Origin: Pseudeuparius sepicola | Taxonomy: Eukaryota > Arthropoda > Insecta > Coleoptera > Anthribidae | Assembly: GCA_963920635.1 (NCBI GenBank) | Contig: OY987301.1 | Span: 57,666,560 to 57,730,559 of the forward strand | DNA length: 64,000 nt | Direction: 5' to 3' | Shown: piece after piece, positions 45,086 through 57,934 of the stretch | Numbering within the stretch: the first letter of the stretch is position 1 | Layout of the letters: every line of letters starts with the position of its first letter | Made by a program: the position numbers and the translations under genes | The notes under the pieces: generated by a model | The model's database searches: none | Told to the model about the DNA's origin: nothing | What the model saw: the letters and a program-made list of their open reading frames with translations, nothing else

Positions 45086-46100
45086 AAAGTTATACTGATG
45101 ACTGATGAATATATGATTGGCTGAAGAACCGTTATTTCCTGAAATTCTACCTAATGGTATTTAAAAATTCTCAAAATGTTTGGTGTGTTTAAATGGACTC
45201 GTTTCTTACCACATTGACGCCAACTTAGAACGTCGACATTACCAGTTGACAGGCCTAGTAAGGACTTCTTAGAAACAAATAAAGTACATTATATCAACAG
45301 AGGCCTCTGCAAGCTCAGATTGAGCCAAGCCGAAGCGCGGGAGTTTGAAATTGTTTGACAGAGTGGAGCTACTCTGCGAATACCTGCGAATATATCTTTC
45401 GTTGAATTGCAATCATTTGCCTTGACTAAAGACTCTCTGTATAGCTTTATACTTTCCGTTGTCACAACGCTCGCACACGTTACGTGGAAATCAACAAGTT
45501 ACAATTTGAAATGGTGCCAAAAGCAACATTTATGGCCATACGGTCGCATTCGCTCCTTTGTAAGGGATGTTGTGGGAAAAGCTCGCCATGAAAACGAGAT
45601 TCTGATGAAAGCTAAAAGCTCGTTTGATGTACGATTAGCACGAACCTCGTATTAAGTGGAGTTTAAAGCAGGAGGTCTGTTGTTTAATATCTAGCAAACT
45701 GTTGTAATCCGGTGTATACTTCTTTAGTTAGACAGGGTGATTCAGTCATGCTGTAAAAAATTTAACCACAGGTGGGAAAAATAGCTTAATACGAATCCGA
45801 AATTAAAAAAAAGCAAAAGTCATCAGAAGTGATTTTAAACCGCTTGTCAACGGTAAATTTATCTTTTTTGAGGATGCACGTTGCATCCAAACCAAAACAC
45901 TCTATCACTGTTTACTTTCGACTTCAATAGGTACAAGTTCATGGTCTCGCGAATCGCGGAACTCTCTACATGTCACGGTCCACAGACCTGTACTCAAGAT
46001 AGTGACTGAGTCATCCCAGTCGCTAGAGCGCCACAATCGGTATTGATCCTTTCTACCGCATGCTACCGCCACCACCCGACCATTGCTTTTATTTTGGGAA
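45086..46100. other. About 1 kb without a recognised gene
   Basis: An 82-codon frame at 45407-45655 has no recognisable domain. A lone acagggtgattcag terminus at about 45733 hints at a truncated mariner-type end. Confidence 0.35.
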
Positions 46101-46225
46101 TAGCTATTCAACCGCAGTTAGTTCACATATAGACGAAACTCTGGAATAAAACGAATTGTGTCTACTTTTTTAACAACGCCTTGAAGGAATTTTACTAACA
46201 TGAATTAGCTGCGGTTGAATAACTA
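46101..46225. mobile_element. 125-bp MITE-like inverted repeat
   Basis: TAGCTATTCAACCGCAGTTA plus GTTCA at 46101-46125 is inverted at 46201-46225 with three mismatches. The TA at each end may be the target site. No coding capacity. Confidence 0.6.
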
Positions 46226-47788
46226 GTCACAAAAACAATGTTCCTACTTTCCGAGACGAGTGGAGACATCTATTCGGCGGTGCCTGAACTTGGACACGCC
46301 AGTAATCTGTAATAACTTAATTACCGGCGCATCCGTTGCTCTAAGTCTCTGACAGCCAACGCCATCAGCGCCCAGTGGCCGACCAGTCACAACCATGTCG
46401 TATTAACCGCTGTCAGGCTGTTTTGATGCTTAGAAAAAAATAGTAAAAAGACGAAAACATGTAAAATATGGATCGCGGTACGCGTCATTACACGTTGCCG
46501 GTAGCAATATTCTCGTGTATTCTTGTGACAAAAATGTGTGTGCGGATATTCTCGAAAAGACCTCAAGCAAATACTGATGTTTATGATGTGAATACATTAT
46601 TTGTGATATGGAAGTAAAAATAAAGTTAGTGCTCATAGTGCCCTATAAATTATCATATTCTTTCAAAGGGCCACCTTATGTCTATAATTTTTGCACAGAT
46701 TTTCTAGCCAGTGTAGTAGGTAGGTATAGGTAAATTATTGAAATTTGTTTGAAGGTGGGACAATAAAGATTATTGTTTTTTAAAAAGATTATTGTTTTTA
46801 TAAAGATTCCCCCTATTTTGAAAAATGTTTCAGTTTTATGTTTTTGAATCTCCCTCGTATAGGTATACATTTTTTCCATTTGTGGCAATATTTATAGATA
46901 ATTTTGTATATTCCCCAACTTCAGCTTTTCTTGTACAATTGGTACAATCATAACACCGTTCTTCCAATACCGTTCTAAAACAAATTAATTAAAAGGAATT
47001 CTGAACAGCACGCAAAGTATTTATTTTGCGCACTGTTTTGATACAACAAAAAAATCGCGTACCTAATTAGTTTTTTCTATTGAATTATAATTTATTGCCG
47101 ATAAAGATAAATACCGGAAATATGCGAGACAATTCAAGCTCATTGTTTCGAATTTTAGCCGCCTATGGCAACAAAGAATCCATTCTAACCAAACTCTAAT
47201 AAGGGGGTTTCGATTCTATCGACTTTATTAGCGCTCCTATCAGTATTAGGCCTAGTTCAGCGGGGATATTTTCTGTAACTTATAAACTCGTTAGAAGACT
47301 GCACAATCACAGTATGCCAGTAGCTGCACTGCACTCGCGTATTTTCAGACTCCCGCGATTCCCTTCAGCTTGATCGTATTAGTTAGCCTGTAGCTTGTAG
47401 AAGCCTCCGTTGTAAACGTTTGTTGCGGCGTGTTATTATGAAACAATTACATGATTTTTTTTGTTGTTATAGGTTTCTTCGATTTGGTAAAAATGGTTTT
47501 TGTTTTTTAAGGTTTCTTTGTCGTCTTTCCAGGCATCGATTTACTGTCCTGTTATCCGCGGCGTATAGAATATCGTTGAGTTAGGCAGCAGCGGCTGCTA
47601 TGTAGCTGCCAATCGAGGTTCCTGTGTGAATAAAAAAAAATTATCGACGTTATAGTGCGACTACTTTATGTATTCTGTAGCAAAACTATACAGCATTTTG
47701 AGTACTGCGTATAGTTTCGGTTATTGTTATTCCTACTTCAGATGTATAAACGTTGACTGAAATGTCCGAGTGTTTCACGTACTATATA

Positions 47789-49730
47789 CAGGGTGTCCCG
47801 AAATTAGCCCGCCATAATTTAACAGGGCATTCTGCGACCCCAAAAAATGAAAAAGTCCCTATAAACATGGCTTGCAAAGTGTCCCCTAACAAAGATATCT
47901 GAAATTTGGTACGTGATATATCTACTTGTGAGATTTGGAATTCACAGAGGTAGAGAGAGTTTGACATTCTTCACCATAGGCGTCCCAAATCGGGGGGCGG
48001 TCAAGGGATAAACATATCCCAAATTTAGTGTGTGTGCTTTTTTCATGATTTCTTCTCTCAGGTACCCATATTACATACTTACCAAATTTCAGAATTTTAT
48101 CTTTGTTCGTTCTTGAAATATTTAGAAAAAACCGTTTGCGACAGCGTCCATTTCGGGGGCTGTAGCCCCCTTAGGGTATATTTTTGAGGCCATATTTATT
48201 TTTTTGGTTTGCAGAACGCGCTGTTGTATTATAGCAGGCTAATTTCGAGACATCATCTTACAGTCTGTCCCCGGATGGTTGAAACAATTCTTGGATTTTT
48301 GCATATCTACTCAGTTTTTCAGTTTGAAAAATAAAACAACTTGTCCTAAAATCTATAAAAAGTTTCTTTCTTGGTGTGAAAATTAGTTTTTATTTAATTT
48401 CGAAACTAAAGTTATGTCATAAATTATTTTGAAGACAAGCAAAGCTGAACCACAGAAGCTCAAATTTCAACTCGCATTTTTTTTGTCTTTTTCAAGAGTA
48501 GTTTCACCTATCCGGGGACACCCTATATTATAAGAATTTCTAACCTAACTGGAGTTAAATGTTTAATAAAAAAATTAAGGAAGACAAGGTTTACAGTTTT
48601 CTGATGGGTCCTCGGGCCTCGGGGAATGGCTTTCACTTAATTTTTAGATGGTTGGACAGATAAATCCTAGGTAAATCCTTGCAGATTCATCAAACACTCA
48701 TAGAAGTGATTTAGGTATTTTCATGATATAGTAAATACGAGAAGCACTTTATCTTTAATGTACAAATATTCTATACAAAATTATTCAAATTATTTAAAAA
48801 ATATCATAATGTTCTATTTTGAAACTTCTTGACGTGGGTCGTACTTTTATTGATGTTGATGTTTGCTTGTTTATTCAGGTAATCCTACTTCATGTCGTGT
48901 AGCTTCTGTGCAAAGCTTATTATTATTTAAAATAATACCGCTGGTTACGATTTAATAGGACAAAATTACGGCCTGTTAAAAAAAGACAATTCACGCCAGA
49001 ACTTTAGAATGCTTCCAAAAATAATATTGTCTTTATCTTCAAAGTTCCCTTTCGTTTATTTTATATTTTTATACGCCATATTTTTTAGATCAACACCGAA
49101 AGGAAGCCGGCTGCAGGTCGTAAAGATCACTTTCGGTAAAGAATAATTTTTAAGAAATTAACTGAATTATTTCTCATGAAAAATGTTTTTTAACACAAGA
49201 CTATTTTTTATTCTAATTAAATTTTGCATCAAAATCGTGGTTGTTTCCAAAAAGGAAAAATAGTATCTCTTGTTTTCCTCCTAATGATTTTGAATTTTAT
49301 AAAAGATTGTCACCAATATCTTTGAGAACCTGGCCTAGAAATAAAAATGTCAAATTCAGAATTCTCTGGGCAAAAAATCTTCAGGGTTATTCAGTGGTGA
49401 TGTAAAAAAATTTAATCACACAGTGAAGGAGGTCTATTAAAAAGGAAAATGCGAAAGATAATTATTGTTTTCTGGAAGTTTAAAATGTGGGACAAATAAA
49501 TAAACCATAGTACACGAGTAACTGGACGCTTCTGCTTCAATGTAAACCATCAAGGTTGACATTGGAGAGCTATGTTTCCACATTTCAATCATTTTTATTT
49601 GTGGAAGGTGAAACTGGAGAATTAAAAATGACCTACCTCTCATCTACATTCTTTGGTGTATTCAGTCTTGGTTCTACAAAGGGCAGGCGTTATAACACTT
49701 CAAACATCTTTCTAATTTCGGGACACCCTG
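47789..49730. mobile_element. Mariner-type element at the centre of the inverted duplication
   Basis: TA (47787-47788, 49731-49732) bounds CAGGGTGTCCCGAAATTAG and its exact inverted partner, about 20 bp only. This contrasts with the long arms of most others here. No transposase frame remains. A smaller palindromic element is nested at 48261-48525. Confidence 0.75.
48261..48525. mobile_element. 265-bp mariner-type MITE nested in the central element
   Basis: Ends CAGTCTGTCCCCGGATGG and TAGGGTGTCCCCGGATAG (inverted) lie between TA at 48259-48260 and 48526-48527. Inverted homology continues weakly inward ('gttgaaac'/'gtttcac'). Confidence 0.65.
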
Positions 49731-50576
49731 TATATAGTACGTGAAACACTCTGACATTTCAGTCAACGTTTATACATTTAAAGTAGAAATAACAATAACC
49801 GAAACTATACGCAGTACTCAAAATGCTGTATAGTTTTGCTACAGAATACATAAAGTAGTCGCACTATAACGTCGATAATTTTTTTTTATTCACACAGGAA
49901 CCTCGATTGGCAGCTACATAGCAGCCGCTGCTGCCTAACTCAACGATATTCTATACGCCGCGGATAACAGGACAGTAAATCGATGCCTGGAAAGACGACA
50001 AAGAAACCTTAAAGAACAAAAACCATTTTTACCAAATCGAAGGAACCTATAACAATAAAAAAAATCATGTAATTGTTTCATGATAACACGCCGCAACAAA
50101 CGTTTACAACGGAGGCTTCTACAAGCTACAGGCTAACTAATACGATCAAGCTGAAGGGAATCGCGGGAGTCTGAAAATACGCGAGTGCAGTGCAGCTACT
50201 GGCATACTGTGATTGTGCCGTCTTCTAACGAGTTTATAAGTTACAGATAATATCCCCGCTGAACTAGGCCTAATACTGATAGGAGCGCTAATAAAATCGA
50301 TAGAATCGAAACCCCCTTATTAGAGTTTGGTTAGAATGGATTCTTTGTTGCCATAAGCGGCTAAAATTCGAAACAATGAGCTTGAATTGTCTCGCATATT
50401 TCCGGTATTTATCTTTACCGGCAATAAATTATAATTCAATAGAAAAACTAATTAGGTACGCGATTTTTTTTGTTGTATCAAAACAGTGCGCAAAATAAAT
50501 ACTTTGCGTGCTGTTCAGAATTCCTTTTAATTAATTTGTTTTAGAACGGTATTGGAAGAACGGTGTTATGATTGTA

Positions 50577-52279
50577 GCAATAGGGTAGTTTCCTCTAATC
50601 AAATTTTCAAATAAATTGCACATAACTTGATTCATCAAGTCCTAAGATAGCTTTAACTATTTTTTATTTCCCGAATAAGTATCCACGAAGTTAGAATTTT
50701 CAAAATAAAATTTGAATTTATTTGAATTTTCGTTCGGGACCCGACCGCGTGTTGACGTCATAATAACGAGCCGAACATTTTCATTCGTTTTTTATCATGT
50801 GGTACGGACTTGGACTGGAGACCTAATCTTATTATTTTGTGATTTGATATGTCACTAGTCAAATAATATCACCTGGAGTTTTGTTTACATTTCAAAATTT
50901 GTAATTTTATTAAGGTTATTGAGGGGTTCCAAACGATTTTGAATTTTATATTTTATTAAAACCATTGTTTATCGCGTCGTCATGATAGTAAAGGACTAAA
51001 TGAGGTATTAATTCATTTTTATACCTGACCTAAGTGTTCACAAATCATCGATTAAAATAAGGTAAGCAAGTAGGCAATGTAAATTTTTATCATTGCTCCT
51101 TTCTTATAATATAATTAAAAATTGTGCTTGTGTTTGAAATTGAGAGAGATAGTGTAATAAAATCTAATTAATTACAAATGCACATCTTAACTTATGTACA
51201 TGGTACAATCCTAAACCCTATAGTTTCATTACAAAGAAAAATGAATAGGTACCATAAAATTGATATTGGTAGTAGGTAGTTCCATCCCCAGATAAAAGTG
51301 TTTGAGAGCAAAGTATAATTTAGTAAGCACTCTTTCTCAATTTGATTGTAGGTAGGTACCTATAGAATACAAATAGGTAATCATTTAAATTCCAAGAAAT
51401 ACCTACCTACCTGATGCATTTATATAGGTATGAGAGTAGATAGAGTGTTTAATTTGCTTTCTGTTTCAGTGCGAAGTAGTTGACAAAGAGTAAAGTAATG
51501 GCTCCTCCTGTAGTGAATGTGGGTTTTGTTAAAGCAAGTTCAGACAATCTTCCGGAAATTGACATACCTATTTATGCTCTCACAATTTTTAAAGCGAGAT
51601 GCCAAAGCGAAACAATCTCGCGAAACGCGTAAACCGCAAAGCTAGAAGGCTAGGTTATGTTTCGATACCCACAAAACATCAAGATTAGGTTAGGACGGCA
51701 CCGTTATCGTTACTAGTTTGCTGCACCGTTGCCAGATCCCCTTTCGGACTTTTATTCAGAAGTAAATCCTGTACTCCAAAGACCGACTATTCTTCAACAA
51801 ACATTGAGAAAGTATATTATATCTGAATATAGTGTTTTTTTTTATAAAGTTAACTGCTGTTATTATTTATTGCAATTAATAGGTTTGTTCTAGGAAGCAA
51901 TCTCAAACTAGTCCGAACCAATAACCAGAGTTAAAAACAGTCAGAGAATTTGAACTGTATAATCAACTTTATGTTGACAATTTGAGTTTCCATACTAGAA
52001 CACAGCTATTCTAATAACAAAATATTCGACCAGCAAGGAAAAATCACACGAGTTGGCAACGTACAATAAACGAATAAAGCTTCAAGGCTTCGCGGTCCTA
52101 ATCACATAGCTCAAAATTATTATGACGTCAAAATGAAGAAAACCCTTAAAAACGGAAATAATTTTGAACTCAATTTTCTCCCAAAGGAGGTAAAATTTTT
52201 AATTTAGAATTTTACTAGTGTAGTCTGCATCAATACAGGCTTTCAACAAAATAAAATTTGAAAAACGGTTAAATACCCT
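50577..52279 (+). mobile_element. 1.7-kb insertion in the right arm, type uncertain
   Basis: Comparison with the uninterrupted left arm defines the insertion precisely. ATTGTA occurs at both junctions (50571-50576 and 52280-52285) and may be the target duplication. CAATAGGGTA (50578-50587) is inverted at 52274-52283. Subterminal 'gacgtcataataa' (about 50755) and 'ttattatgacgtca' (about 52118) are also inverted. Inside is a small exon-like frame at 51498-51632 that resembles one in the insertion at 55.6-58.6 kb. No transposase core was recognised. Confidence 0.65.
51498..51632 (+). pseudogene. Exon-like frame with FVKA..DNLP.ID motif, copy 1
   Basis: A 44-codon frame starts MAPPVVNVGFVKASSDNLPE and continues IDIPIYALTIF before a stop. 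The segment FVKASSDNLPEID parallels FVKACPDNLPCID at 56159. From memory the motif resembles the N-terminus of insect transposon-linked proteins that go on to a SWIM-like zinc finger and a YqaJ-type nuclease. That part is not seen here, so the assignment is inference. Confidence 0.45.
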
Positions 52280-52605
52280 ATTGTACAAGAAAAGCTGAAG
52301 TTGGGGAGTATACAAAATTATCTATAAATATTGCCACAAATGGAAAAAATATATATACGAGGGAGATTTAAAAACATAAAACTGAAACATTTTTCAAAAT
52401 AGGGGAATCTTTATAAAAACAATAATCTTTTTAAAAAACAATAATCTTTATTGTCCCACCTTCAAACAAATTTCAATAATTTACCTATACCTACCTACTA
52501 CACTGGCTAGAAAATCTGTGCAAAAATTATAGACATAAGGTGGCCCTTTGAAAGAATATGATAATTTATAGGGCACTAACTTTATTTTTACTTCCATATC
52601 ACAAA

Positions 52606-53140
52606 AGGGCGTTCAGTGGCAATTACCGGATTTTTGTTAAAAATCAACAATAAAATAGAACGTTGTTACCACTTCTTACCTCCCGCGAAAATGATTATGG
52701 GCCCGCATAATTAGCAAAAAAATTACTGACGTAAAATTTTATGTTCATATTATATTTGACCTTGAAAATTTCATAAATTTTCGCCTGCGGCGCCATTTTT
52801 AGTAACGAAAATTAAGTTCCATTTTTACCCACCCCCCCCCCTTCTCTTCCCACCGACAAAATACCTATCTGTTGGTACCTCTCAAATATGTACTTTCCCT
52901 GACAAGAAAGTGGTTTGCCCTGCCTGATGTTTCTGTCTCGCTACGGCCCTGAACGGTTGCTTTACAAAACTGTAAAGCGTTTGTAGTTTCCTTAAAAAAT
53001 AAACAGTTTATTTCATTAATAATAATATAGAGAGCATCTGCATTTTGTGCCAGTTATTACGATTCGATAATTACTGATATACAGAAAAAGTATCACTGTT
53101 TATATACAGAAACACCGTAGGTAGTAAAGCCAAAAGAATA
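52606..53140. other. Spacer between the inverted duplication and the hAT element
   Basis: Contains a C-rich run at about 52830-52845 but no supported gene. Confidence 0.4.
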
Positions 53141-53172
53141 ATTGTTAGACTCTGGGGTTTCGGGGGTTCAAA

Positions 53173-53191
53173 CCCCCCCCCCCCCCCCCCC
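53173..53191 (+). repeat. Poly-C run of 19 bases
   Basis: Uninterrupted C tract within the presumed hAT left end. Such runs are common in the subterminal regions of this hAT type and are prone to length errors in assemblies. Confidence 0.8.
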
Positions 53192-53438
53192 GAAATAAGC
53201 AAAATATTACCTAAAAATACGAGGAGTGAAGAGTTAAATTATTATTACGTTTGAATATATGTAGTAATAGTAGCGCCTAGCGCCATCTTTTGACGAGAGG
53301 CAGACGCAGTTGCAGCCGAACTATTTTGTATTGTAGGAGAACTTTGCGTTGTTTCTCGATTATTCGCCACGCCCCTCGGTCGAAATGAGCGGAACTTTGT
53401 GGAAGTTCGTGGAAGTTTCTGAACGGCTACTGGGCTGC

Positions 53439-53446
53439 TATATAAG
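53439..53446 (+). promoter_or_regulatory. TATA box of the hAT transposase gene
   Basis: TATATAAG lies in a locally GC-rich stretch about 230 bp before the transposase start. A transcription start about 30 bp downstream, around 'cttacggcagtagg', would be plausible. Position and sequence fit, but usage is inferred. Confidence 0.4.
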
Positions 53447-53667
53447 TGGCGCGTGACCGCGCTTACGGCAGTAGGTATTGTTCCATGCGAACTCGAAGCG
53501 AATAAAAGTGAAAAGTGGTGAACGAATAGTGAAGAGAATTAAGTGTACCGTGTAAGTGAGTAATTTTAGTGCACTGTTATTCGATGACCTTGTTAAGGAT
53601 AGATACGTGAATCATTATTACTGTCGAAAAATGGGGGGGGGAAAGTAAGGGTGATAAACCTAAAGGT

Positions 53668-55648
53668 ATGGACTACTGGAAAAAGTGGTGTAGTCAAGGG
53701 GTTTCGAATAAAGAAACAAATTTGGATTTAGCTATCAAAGCTTCAGCTACCTTGCATGCTGATAAGAAGACTGTGGTAACAAGCGGGCCCTCGACCTCAA
53801 ACACAATATCGAATATCGAAATCGATGCCATGTCGCAGGTGCCCTGTTCGATACCTTCAACTGCCGAATCTACATCTAGTCTGCAACAGGCCAGCTTGCC
53901 TGTTACCTTATCTTTTACAACTGTAGCTAAGTTGGATGTTGGTTTTTACGCGAATCAAGAAAAAATCTTAGATGAATATTTTAAAGTCCAAATTTTAAAA
54001 ACGCCATGGAACCCACCCAGAGATTATAAGCTTCCTATTTCCACAAAACGAAACTTGCGCTTTCAATTGAAATGGATGGAGAGATTCCCCTGGTTGTCAT
54101 ATTCGGAATATAAAAGTGGAGCATACTGCAGAGTTTGGGTGGTAATGGGACGTTCGCTTGATGAAGGTAAAGGCGGTCATCAAAGGATCGGCCAGCTGGT
54201 AACCGAACCTTTTAGTAAGTGGAAAAATGCTCTAGAAATATTTGAAGCTCATGCGAAATCGGGATACCACAAGCGAAATTCAGAACTGGCAGATAACTTC
54301 CTAAAAGTAATGCTTTCGCAGGCTTTTTCGGTCACTGAACAGCTGTCTTCTGAAAGAAAGAGACAACAAGAGGAGAATCGAAAGAAACTAATCCCTATCG
54401 TAAAAGAATAATTTTTTGCGGCAAACAAGGCATCTCCTTGAGAGGTAAAATCGATTCGGGGCGCATACAAATTACATCAGAACCTGAACAACCACTGCAG
54501 AATGATGGTAATTTTAGAGCCCTGTTGCGGTTTGCGGCTGAGTCTGGAGATAAAGATCTGGCTGAACATTTGAATACTTCACAGAAGAATGCCCTGTACA
54601 CAAGCCCTCAGATCCAAAACGAAATAATTGACATTTGTGGTGAATTAATTCAACATAAAATAATTGAAGAAGTAAAGAAAGCCAAACTATTTGCGATACT
54701 GGCTGACGAAACCACCGACATCGGACATGTAGAACAAGTCTCGTTATGTCTTCGATATGTTGATTTTACAGATAATAAACACCATAGACTTAAAGAGATG
54801 TTCCTTGAGTACATTCCAACGGTCGATGTTTCAGGATCCGGTCTCGCAAATCTTATTATTACAGCTCTGAAAAAGCATGGACTTGAATGTTCTCATGTGG
54901 TTGGTCAAGGTTACGATGGGGCTGCAGCTATGAGTGGGTATTTTCACGGTGCCCAAGCTTATGTTCGCCAAGAATGTCCTCTTGCTCTTTATGTACACTG
55001 TAGTGCACACTGTCTCAACCTTGCTATTGCTGATTCATGTTCATTAGCAAATGTCCGAAATTGCATTGGGATTGTGCAGTCTGTTGGTTCCTACTTTCGA
55101 CATTCTGCTCAACGCACTGCTTTGTTGAAAGAAAAAATTCAAGAGCTACTACCCGTCGGTAACCAAAAAAGCTTGCTCTCTATGTGTGAAACACGGTGGG
55201 TCTCGGAACGGAACTCCAATTTAATCACAATAAGGAAACATCGCAACAAGCCGCCCAATTGCCAAGTACGCTTCGATCTTCGGATTTTGTGATGTGTTTA
55301 GTGATTCTTAAAAAAGTTATGAGCTATACATTGTCGCTATCAAAACAATTACAGACAATTGACATCGATCTCATCACGGCATTCAAACATGTAGATGATG
55401 TTATTAATGTCTTACAACTCCTGAGAAACAACACTGACGTCGAATATCTTCATGTCTATGAAGACGCAAAGGTTTTACTGGAAGAAAATGGTGGTATACT
55501 GCGAATGCCACGCGTCGTCGGAAGACAATTAAAAAGACCGAACATTCCTGCATTGGATGTATGCACGTATTACAAAATTAATTTGTTCCTTCCATTTCTT
55601 GATCATACAATTCAACAATGGACAAGTATACTTAGGAATGAAAAATAA
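53668..55648 (+). pseudogene. hAT transposase, TTF zinc finger and DUF4371 region, frameshifted
   Basis: Part 1 (53668-54411, from MDYWKKWCSQGVSNKE) has a serine-rich N-terminus and a TTF-type zinc-finger region (FQLKWMERFPWLSYSEYKSG, AYCRVWVV). A one-base shift near 54405 moves the frame to IIFCGKQGISLRGK. Part 2 (to about 55230) contains the DUF4371 domain (FAILADETTDIGH, GQGYDGAAAMSG, YVHCSAHCLNLAI, MCETRWV). A second shift near 55200 leads to part 3 (LKKVMSYTLSLSKQLQTIDI to CTYYKINLFLPFLDHTIQQW), which is cut by an insertion at about 55620. The catalytic acidic residues of the visible core are present, but no full protein can be made. Confidence 0.9.
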
Positions 55649-56158
55649 TTTTTTGCCTTGGAATTTGTAAAACATGTCTAGATAATCACGAAACCCAACC
55701 AATAGATTTTTTTTCCCATTAGTTTGCTCAAAAATTGAAAAAAACGGTCGCAAAAGTAGGGAATGTGACGTCACGATCCCTAATTTCAATAAGTACCTGC
55801 TATTTTCTTAGTACTTATTTCGTCTTTTTTTATATAACCAAGCATTCCCAGGCAAATTATTAGATTCAGTTTGTATGCGCCTGATGAGAAATAATCAAAT
55901 TTCGTAGCATTTCAATGAAATATTTGGATTTTACTGATCCCATTCTGAACTTATTAGATGCCCCCTATAAAATATGACAGATGACATATTACTCAATGCT
56001 TTAAAGAAAATCGTCGGCAACGCCGCACTTTGCATATAACCTCACTTTCGCCGGCGGAACGCGGAAACCAAGGTTAATAACCTTAGTGAAAACTACATAA
56101 ATTCTATTCTCAGTTTTAAAAGAATCTTGCTGTGAATACTTTATTTTTTCGGTTTATA

Positions 56159-56465
56159 ATGAAGACAAGATTTGTTAAAGCTTGTCCTGATAACTTGCCT
56201 TGCATAGATTTTGATATGGTGTGTCAATTTTATCAATAAAAACGGGGAGCAAAACATGGAGAAATGAAGAGGTATGTTTGTTATTTGATTTGTATATTAT
56301 TGTTTTAATATTGCTTAATGATGATGATATAGCTTAAATTCTGGTTTTAGGTAGACTAGAGAATAATAAGGCAAAAATTACCCCCGAGCACAAAATTAAT
56401 AAGAAAAATGTTAATGACACTGTGGTTAAAAATGAAGAAATTCAACTGAATAGTTGTGGAAGTAG
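56159..56465 (+). pseudogene. FVKA..DNLP.ID exon, copy 2, plus following exon-like patch
   Basis: MKTRFVKACPDNLPCIDFDM starts at 56159 and stops after 27 codons. About 120 bases later the plus strand reads NNKAKITPEHKINKKNVND. Both pieces match, in order, my memory of insect transposon-linked proteins (N-terminal DNLP.ID motif, then a KA.ITPEHK strand before a SWIM-like zinc finger). The intervening sequence may be an intron. The rest of the protein is missing. Confidence 0.45.
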
Positions 56466-57934
56466 GTATATTATGTTGTAATTACCCAACATAAGCAGAT
56501 TAGTCCTAAATTATGCACATACCACGATGTACGAGGATCATACATCGTGGCACATACGTAGATACAGCTTTTTGTGCTTCTAGTTTAGTTGCTAGTACAG
56601 TAAAGAAATACTTATTGTGTATATACCTATAGTTAACATATGGGGGAGGGGGCATGGGGGTGTCGCACACCCCAATGTTGAAATCGATTATCAAAACAAG
56701 AAATCATGCGTTTGTAAAAACGATCGTTGATATCTACATGTGAGAACCATGATTAAGAACTAAGTTAAATAATCTAGTGCAAGTTCGACAGCAGAGTTTC
56801 ATTCGATATCAAGTGCTTGACCGTCAATGACTAGTTTTTGCGGGTATTTGTATGAAGTATTTAAGTAATTAAGTCCGTAGTAGTACACTTTGTCGCATCC
56901 ATTTTGATGCGGAAAGTTGTACTTTTCTGCACTAGTGACATTAACTTTGTCAACTAATAATAGAACTAAGTACGCTTGTAAAATTTTTGCAGGTAGGTAC
57001 ATATTAATGGAAAACTTATTTTAGATGAATGTAAGCAAGGTATTGCTTTTCTTTGCTGACTTCCTGGAAATAGCGAAGAATCATGGACAACATCAGTAGA
57101 TTGTTATATTGGAAAAAGTCAACACAAGTGCAATAAAAAAATATGAAAGTCTACCTTACAGGATAGTTGACAAAGACATACCGACATACCTCAATAATTA
57201 TTATACGTTGGAGTAGTATGAAGGAAGATTTTTGGCAAAAATCAAAACGTATTACAAGGAGGGATTGTCTGACATGTTAAAAAACGAAAAATGCCCTGTA
57301 TCTCCGAAACGAATCGAGATTTTGAGATTCAACTGCTTTCCATTGCCCTCAAAAATCGAGCACAGTACACCTACCTACTCTTTGTCCATCTCTTCGCCGA
57401 ATAGAAGAAACCCCCCCAAAAAAAATCCAGTTTGTTACACTCTGTGCATGCGACATGAAAACTGTATTATTTGATTTTGGAATATTTTCACTAAATTTAA
57501 TAGATAACTTATTTGAGGTTTTGCCATAGAATGCAAAATAATGTTTTTTTTTCTTGCAAATTAAAGAAATCTTAATTTTTTGCTGGCTGCTGCATTATAT
57601 TTTTTTATTTTTAACTTCTATTAACCACAATCACAAAATATGCTTATGAAAATTTATTTTCCAGAATAAATATAGGTATAATATGTATAGTGAAAAAATT
57701 CTAAAGAATTATGTCATTTTTTATGAGGATGCTTCGGCAATCACAATATAATTTACCTAAATGGGTCTAAAATAGTTCAAGCTATGACAATAAAGTTTTT
57801 CGACTGAAAACTTGGCTTTATTGCGTTTTACATGTTATATTTCTAACATCGCCAAGAACTGGCACCTTCTCCAATATTCTAGCGTTACATTTTTGAACCG
57901 ATGCAGGTGAAGCTATTTATTCTGCGACACTAGG

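Larger units (their letters stand above)
46600..52605. repeat. 6-kb inverted duplication with about 1.2-kb arms
   Basis: The left arm (46600-47788) is repeated in reverse complement at 49731-50576 and continues at 52280-52605, a 1.7-kb insertion splitting the right arm. Identity is very high (only scattered substitutions), for example around 'cgatttactgtcctgttatcc' and 'aaagtagtcgcactataacg'. The arms meet exactly at the TA sites of a mariner-type element in the centre (47789-49730). No coding region was recognised in the arms. No target duplication flanks the outer ends. Confidence 0.9.

Noticed and set aside
45407..45655. 82-codon plus-strand frame as a small gene
   Set aside because: No start context, splice signals, domain or second copy to support it.
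53161..53200. G-quadruplex regulatory element at the poly-C tract
   Set aside because: A homopolymer tract in a hAT end explains it; no independent sign of regulation.
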